Below are positions 60,491 through 64,000 of a stretch of 64,000 bases of DNA, in pieces; position 1 is the first letter of the stretch; every line of letters starts with the position of its first letter. The notes beneath the pieces are model-generated. The model saw only the letters and a program-made list of their open reading frames with translations. It searched no databases and was not told the DNA's origin. The translations under genes were made by a program, and so were the position numbers. The stretch spans positions 186,001-250,000 of the forward strand of contig JAGIAD010000002.1 in assembly GCA_017745075.1 (NCBI GenBank), written 5' to 3'. This DNA is from Sphingobacteriaceae bacterium (GTDB taxonomy: Bacteria; Bacteroidota; Bacteroidia; Sphingobacteriales; Sphingobacteriaceae).

Positions 60491-62314
60491 CTAAACCCCA
60501 TCCCCCCTTAAATTCCTGAATCTTTTTCTGGCCTCTGCGCTGAACATGCTTCCGGGATAATCCGTAATCAGTTTTTGGAAATATATTTTTGCCTGTGCAA
60601 TATCATTCAGTTTCTTTTCGTACAGATCACCTAAAGTAAATAGTGCATCATCTGTCCAGATCCCATCTTTAAATTCTTCCGTCACCTTTTTAAGGATATC
60701 AGCCGCTTTCTGAAAATCATTCGCTTTAATAAAAATCCGCGCTTTGCTCATCATTATCGCATCGGTTAAGCTGTTTTGCGGATAAGCAATTGCGATACTA
60801 TCCATTTTTTTTACCGCTCTTTCGGGCAGGTTTCTGAATAAAAGCATCTCTGCATCGGCATACATCTTTAAGGCGTTGCTATCGGCCGGGGTCTGGATGT
60901 TATCACTGATCAATAGACTCAGGTTCAATGCATCATTGGCAATCAGTTGAGAGGTAGCGGCTTTTAAAACCAAACATTGGCTGTTACTGTATTCGAAATT
61001 GCCTTGATAAAAGGAAAGTTTAGCACTCCTGAAACGGGCTTCGTTGCCTACAGGCTGACCCTCGAATTGTTTGCTTACCTGCTCGTACACCAAAAATGCT
61101 TCCCAGGGCTGATTGGTTAAAATGTAAATGTCACCTAAATCCAGTTTCAGCTGGCCAAGTTCCGTATCATTAATGCCTGGCATTTTAATCGCTTCTTCCA
61201 GTTCTTTTTCTGCTTTGGCAGGCTGGTTTAAATAGTAAGCCTGCAGATTGGCCAATTTTTTAATCGCGAAAAGGGTATTTCTGTTTTTGCCATTTTCTTC
61301 CAGTAAGGCTTCATAATCTTTTGCCAGCAGATCAAGATCAGCAGTTGTATATTTTCCGCTGGTGCGCAGGTTATATCTGGTATTGAGCATTTCTATTTTC
61401 GACGGAAGATAATACTGGTTGTCTTTTCCTTTGGTTAGCAGGTAATCATAAGCCTTAATCGCCGTTTCATAAGCGCCATTGTCTACAAAGGTATAAATGG
61501 CATTAAATAATGTTCCTCCATCTGCTTTCGTCCTTTTATCAAAAGCAATTAGCTGACGCAGGGCCATATCAAATTCCTGTTGCTGGATGTAATTCCAGGT
61601 AAGTAACTGGATATAAATTTCGGCATCGGGCTCTTTCTGTATTTTCTTTAAAATGGCCGCCTGAAAAGTCTCATAGTCGTTTTTGTCTTCAAAAACAGAC
61701 GATAATACCGCTTCGGCCTGAGGCAAGAGCTGTGGCATTGTGGCCATGGCATCCAGGTATTCCTGCATCAGCATGGGTTTATCCTTTTTGAAACGGTAAA
61801 TGTTCAACAGTTCGAAAGTAAAAGCCTGGTCGTTGCCCAGTAATTTTCGTCCCTGTTTAAAGGTTTGAACGGCAAAATCGTAATTTTCGAAACGGTAAAA
61901 GCTATTGGCCAGATTTCGGATCCTGAATTCTTCTTTAGGCAGTTTTGCAATTACCTCGCTAAAAATTTTGTTGGCCGCCTGTACGTCGCCTTTTTCCTGG
62001 TAGAGTTTACCCAAGGCTATGGAATAAAGTTCGTTTTGTTGATTTTTTTTAATCTCACGTTTTACCAATTTTTCGGCAATGTCATAACGTTTTAATTTTA
62101 ACAACGTATTAAAATAAATGTCGAAATAAGCATTGTTGTTGGGAATGGCGTAGAGTTTTTCGAACAGCACCGCAGCTTTTTCATAATCTCCATCCTGATA
62201 ATATTGAATCGCCAGTGTACTTTCATCTGGTGCAACCTGCTGATTGGGACGGAAAATCTGCGCATTGGTCCCAAGTGTCAGCAATAAAAATACGATGAAA
62301 AGCAAGCGGTTCAT
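60491..62314 (-). CDS. Exported tetratricopeptide repeat protein
   Basis: This 607-residue protein has a signal peptide (to about residue 19, TNAQIFRP) and many TPR-like units along its length: QYYQDGDYEKAAVLFEKLYA (first), NELYSIALGKLYQEKGDVQAAN, ILKKVTEEFKDGIWTDDALF and KIYFQKLITDYPGSMFSAEA near the C-terminus. Such proteins often scaffold envelope complexes; no specific partner is visible. It is divergent from the S9 homologue. Confidence 0.85.
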   Translation of the reverse strand: MNRLLFIVFLLLTLGTNAQIFRPNQQVAPDESTLAIQYYQDGDYEKAAVLFEKLYAIPNNNAYFDIYFNTLLKLKRYDIAEKLVKREIKKNQQNELYSIALGKLYQEKGDVQAANKIFSEVIAKLPKEEFRIRNLANSFYRFENYDFAVQTFKQGRKLLGNDQAFTFELLNIYRFKKDKPMLMQEYLDAMATMPQLLPQAEAVLSSVFEDKNDYETFQAAILKKIQKEPDAEIYIQLLTWNYIQQQEFDMALRQLIAFDKRTKADGGTLFNAIYTFVDNGAYETAIKAYDYLLTKGKDNQYYLPSKIEMLNTRYNLRTSGKYTTADLDLLAKDYEALLEENGKNRNTLFAIKKLANLQAYYLNQPAKAEKELEEAIKMPGINDTELGQLKLDLGDIYILTNQPWEAFLVYEQVSKQFEGQPVGNEARFRSAKLSFYQGNFEYSNSQCLVLKAATSQLIANDALNLSLLISDNIQTPADSNALKMYADAEMLLFRNLPERAVKKMDSIAIAYPQNSLTDAIMMSKARIFIKANDFQKAADILKKVTEEFKDGIWTDDALFTLGDLYEKKLNDIAQAKIYFQKLITDYPGSMFSAEARKRFRNLRGDGV

Positions 62315-62506
62315 AATCCTAAATTATAAATTTAAATGTAACATTTTAATACATCTTTAGCTAAAGCACATATACGTGTAAAACGTATTTTAAATGTTAC
62401 CTGTATTTTATTTTGAGTAAATTTTATAAATACTAAATTGAACCACAACTTATTATTTGCGTAAGTAACATTGTTGGTGTAAATCGCTTAAAATTGTTTG
62501 GTTACT

Positions 62507-62514
62507 TATTTTTG
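62507..62514 (+). promoter_or_regulatory. Candidate -7 box for the S9 homologue
   Basis: TATTTTTG fits TAnnTTTG exactly and lies 22 bp before the ATG at 62537. No clear -33 TTG was found at the usual distance, so confidence is low. Confidence 0.3.
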
Positions 62515-62536
62515 TCATCCGGTGAAGGGTTTATTT

Positions 62537-64000
62537 ATGTTGAAGAGAGTTTTTCTAATGTTAATGGTAGTATTGATCTGGGCCTGTAAGGGTTCAAACA
62601 ATGATACTATTCCTGTGGACAATTTTTTTAAAACGCAGGATAAAGCCTATTACCGTATTTCTCCCGATGGCAAAAGCCTTTCTTATTTAAAACTGCATGA
62701 TAAGAAACTTGATCTTTTTGTGGAGGACCTCGCTACAGGGAATAGCATACAGCTCACCCATTTAAACGGAAAAAATATCAGCTTTCAATTCTGGACAAGC
62801 AATAATGAACTGATTTATTATACCGAAGATGGTTCTAAAGAGCGTAGGTCTGATATTTTCGTCATTAATAAAGATGGAAGTAAGCAGGTACAGTTGAGTG
62901 CCAATGAAAAAAACAGGCTGAGGGTGATCGAAGATCAGCTGATTGACGATAAATACATTATCGTGGCTTCAAACAAGCGCGATTCGACCGTTTTTGATGT
63001 ATACCGCTTAAATGTCAGAAATGGAAAAATGGAAATTGCTGCAAAAAATCCGGGTAACATTACCAAGTGGATGACTGACAGCAAAGGGGTACTTAAAATT
63101 GCCGTTGCCAGCGATGGGGTAAATGAAACCTTAATGTACCGTGAAAAAGAAAATCAGGCTTTTGCCCCTGTAATTACAAATAATTTTGAAACTACCTTGC
63201 AGCCAATTGCCTTTTCGGAAGACCAACCCAATATACTTTATGCCATTTCAAGTGTTAACCGCGATAAAAATGTGCTGGTAGCACTTGATTTAAAAAGTGG
63301 TAAAGAAAAACAGGTGCTTTTTGCAAACGATACCCTGAATGTGGTGGATGCAACCTACTCGCGGTTCAGGAAAAAAATGCTCTTTGCAACCTGCGAAACC
63401 TGGAAAAGGGAAAAATTTTACCTTGACGACAGTGCAAAAGTTGCCTATTCCATAATAGACAAACTTTTGCCGGGAACCGAATGGGTAATTGTGGATAAGG
63501 ATAAAACAGATAAAGTGTTTGTAATACGCACCTTTACCGATAAAAATCCGGGCTCCTATTACCTGTACACAGCTGTTGATAAAAGCCTTAAAAAACTGAC
63601 CGATGTGAGTCCTTCCATTAAACCGGAAGATATGAATGCCATGAAACCGATCAGTTTCAAAAGCCGCGATAGTTTAACCATTAATGGCTATTTAACTTTG
63701 CCTAAAAACAAAAAGCCCATTAATTTACCGGTTGTGGTGTTGCCGCACAATGGGCCAAGATCAAGAAATAGCTGGGGTTATAATGCAGAGGTACAGTTTT
63801 TGGCCAACCGTGGCTATGCCGTTTTGCAGGTAAACTACCGTGGTTCTACGGGTTATGGAAAATCATTTTATGCTGCGGGTTTTAAACAATGGAGCGATAA
63901 AATACAGGAAGACGTAAATGATGGTGTAAAATGGCTTATTGCAGAGAAAATTGCCAATCCTAAAAAAATTGCCATTTATGGTAATGGTTTCGGTGGATAT
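62537..64000 (+). CDS. S9 (prolyl oligopeptidase) family lipoprotein, nucleophile replaced; 3' end cut by window
   Basis: About 488 residues are present and the frame is open at base 64000. A signal peptide with lipobox WAC (Cys17) leads to a beta-propeller region with WD40-type repeats (RISPDGKSLSYLKLH, ITKWMTDSKGVL), then an alpha/beta-hydrolase part starting near INGYLTLPKNKKP. GYAVLQVNYRGSTGYG is the family block. The nucleophile elbow, normally GxSxGG, reads YGNGFGGY at 63977-64000, so Ser is Gly. If the rest is normal, this is a non-catalytic S9 homologue. Confidence 0.85.
   Translation, partial: MLKRVFLMLMVVLIWACKGSNNDTIPVDNFFKTQDKAYYRISPDGKSLSYLKLHDKKLDLFVEDLATGNSIQLTHLNGKNISFQFWTSNNELIYYTEDGSKERRSDIFVINKDGSKQVQLSANEKNRLRVIEDQLIDDKYIIVASNKRDSTVFDVYRLNVRNGKMEIAAKNPGNITKWMTDSKGVLKIAVASDGVNETLMYREKENQAFAPVITNNFETTLQPIAFSEDQPNILYAISSVNRDKNVLVALDLKSGKEKQVLFANDTLNVVDATYSRFRKKMLFATCETWKREKFYLDDSAKVAYSIIDKLLPGTEWVIVDKDKTDKVFVIRTFTDKNPGSYYLYTAVDKSLKKLTDVSPSIKPEDMNAMKPISFKSRDSLTINGYLTLPKNKKPINLPVVVLPHNGPRSRNSWGYNAEVQFLANRGYAVLQVNYRGSTGYGKSFYAAGFKQWSDKIQEDVNDGVKWLIAEKIANPKKIAIYGNGFGGY

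Overview
The window looks like a chromosomal segment of a Bacteroidota species of the Sphingobacteriaceae, most like Pedobacter. The evidence is a SusC/SusD pair with Cys-Lys-Lys lipoboxes, the Bacteroidota order yceD-rpmF-plsX-fabH-accB-accC, an ArgF' transcarbamylase in place of OTCase, AT-rich spacers with TAnnTTTG-like promoter boxes, and many short palindromic spacer repeats. No canonical tRNA, rRNA, insertion sequence or CRISPR array was found.

Layout. 1-4432: the tail of a SusC-SusD nutrient-uptake locus with FAS1 and DUF5007-like lipoproteins, closed by a strong terminator, then a convergent DUF4397 lipoprotein. 5800-18027: a long arginine operon (GNAT, argG, cupin, argC, argD, argF', argB, proC, M20 deacylase, argH, aminotransferase) with a four-helix-bundle gene inserted between argC and argD. 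The ArgF' specificity residue suggests that this route uses N-succinyl intermediates.

18266-25192 is the most interesting part. On the minus strand, in transcription order, lie a Ro60/Rsr homologue (TROVE plus vWA), a roughly 720-bp non-coding array of tRNA-like RNAs, two tandem RlaP-type nucleotidyltransferases and the RNA ligase RtcB. A divergent WYL-domain regulator sits at the head, with two copies of a 21-bp dyad in the shared promoter region. The RNAs carry a T-arm followed by a D-arm, with the acceptor stem closed by a small loop. This is the circularly permuted tRNA mimic known from bacterial Y RNAs. Six copies of a GUUACUUCG core element are present; two copies are near-perfect and four are degenerate. 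I read the locus as a WYL-controlled RNA repair and Ro-RNP system with a multi-copy Y RNA array.

25274-43035 holds housekeeping and metabolic genes: a GH32 fructan hydrolase, prfC, a Pif1-like helicase with an HTH_40 tail, a GxxExxY gene, a SprT-like protease, adenine deaminase, a fused E1 dehydrogenase, LutB, an M28 peptidase, rpiB, tatC, accC and accB. 43200-52928 continues with fabH, plsX, rpmF, yceD, a sulfurtransferase, pdxA, rsmA, a thioredoxin-like protein, clpS and a second FabH. 53112-64000 has two coupled secreted proteins of unknown role, dtd, a GT39-like membrane glycosyltransferase, a MazG-like pyrophosphohydrolase, a small membrane protein broken by a poly-A frameshift, a GNAT, a TPR protein and the start of an S9 peptidase homologue whose nucleophile serine is replaced by glycine.

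Spacers are rich in repeats: CGTCATTTCGA-type palindromes, CGTCATGCTGAA-type palindromes, CACAGAG/CTCTGTG inverted repeats, a four-hairpin block, and a TTTAGGG/TTTATGG heptamer tract.
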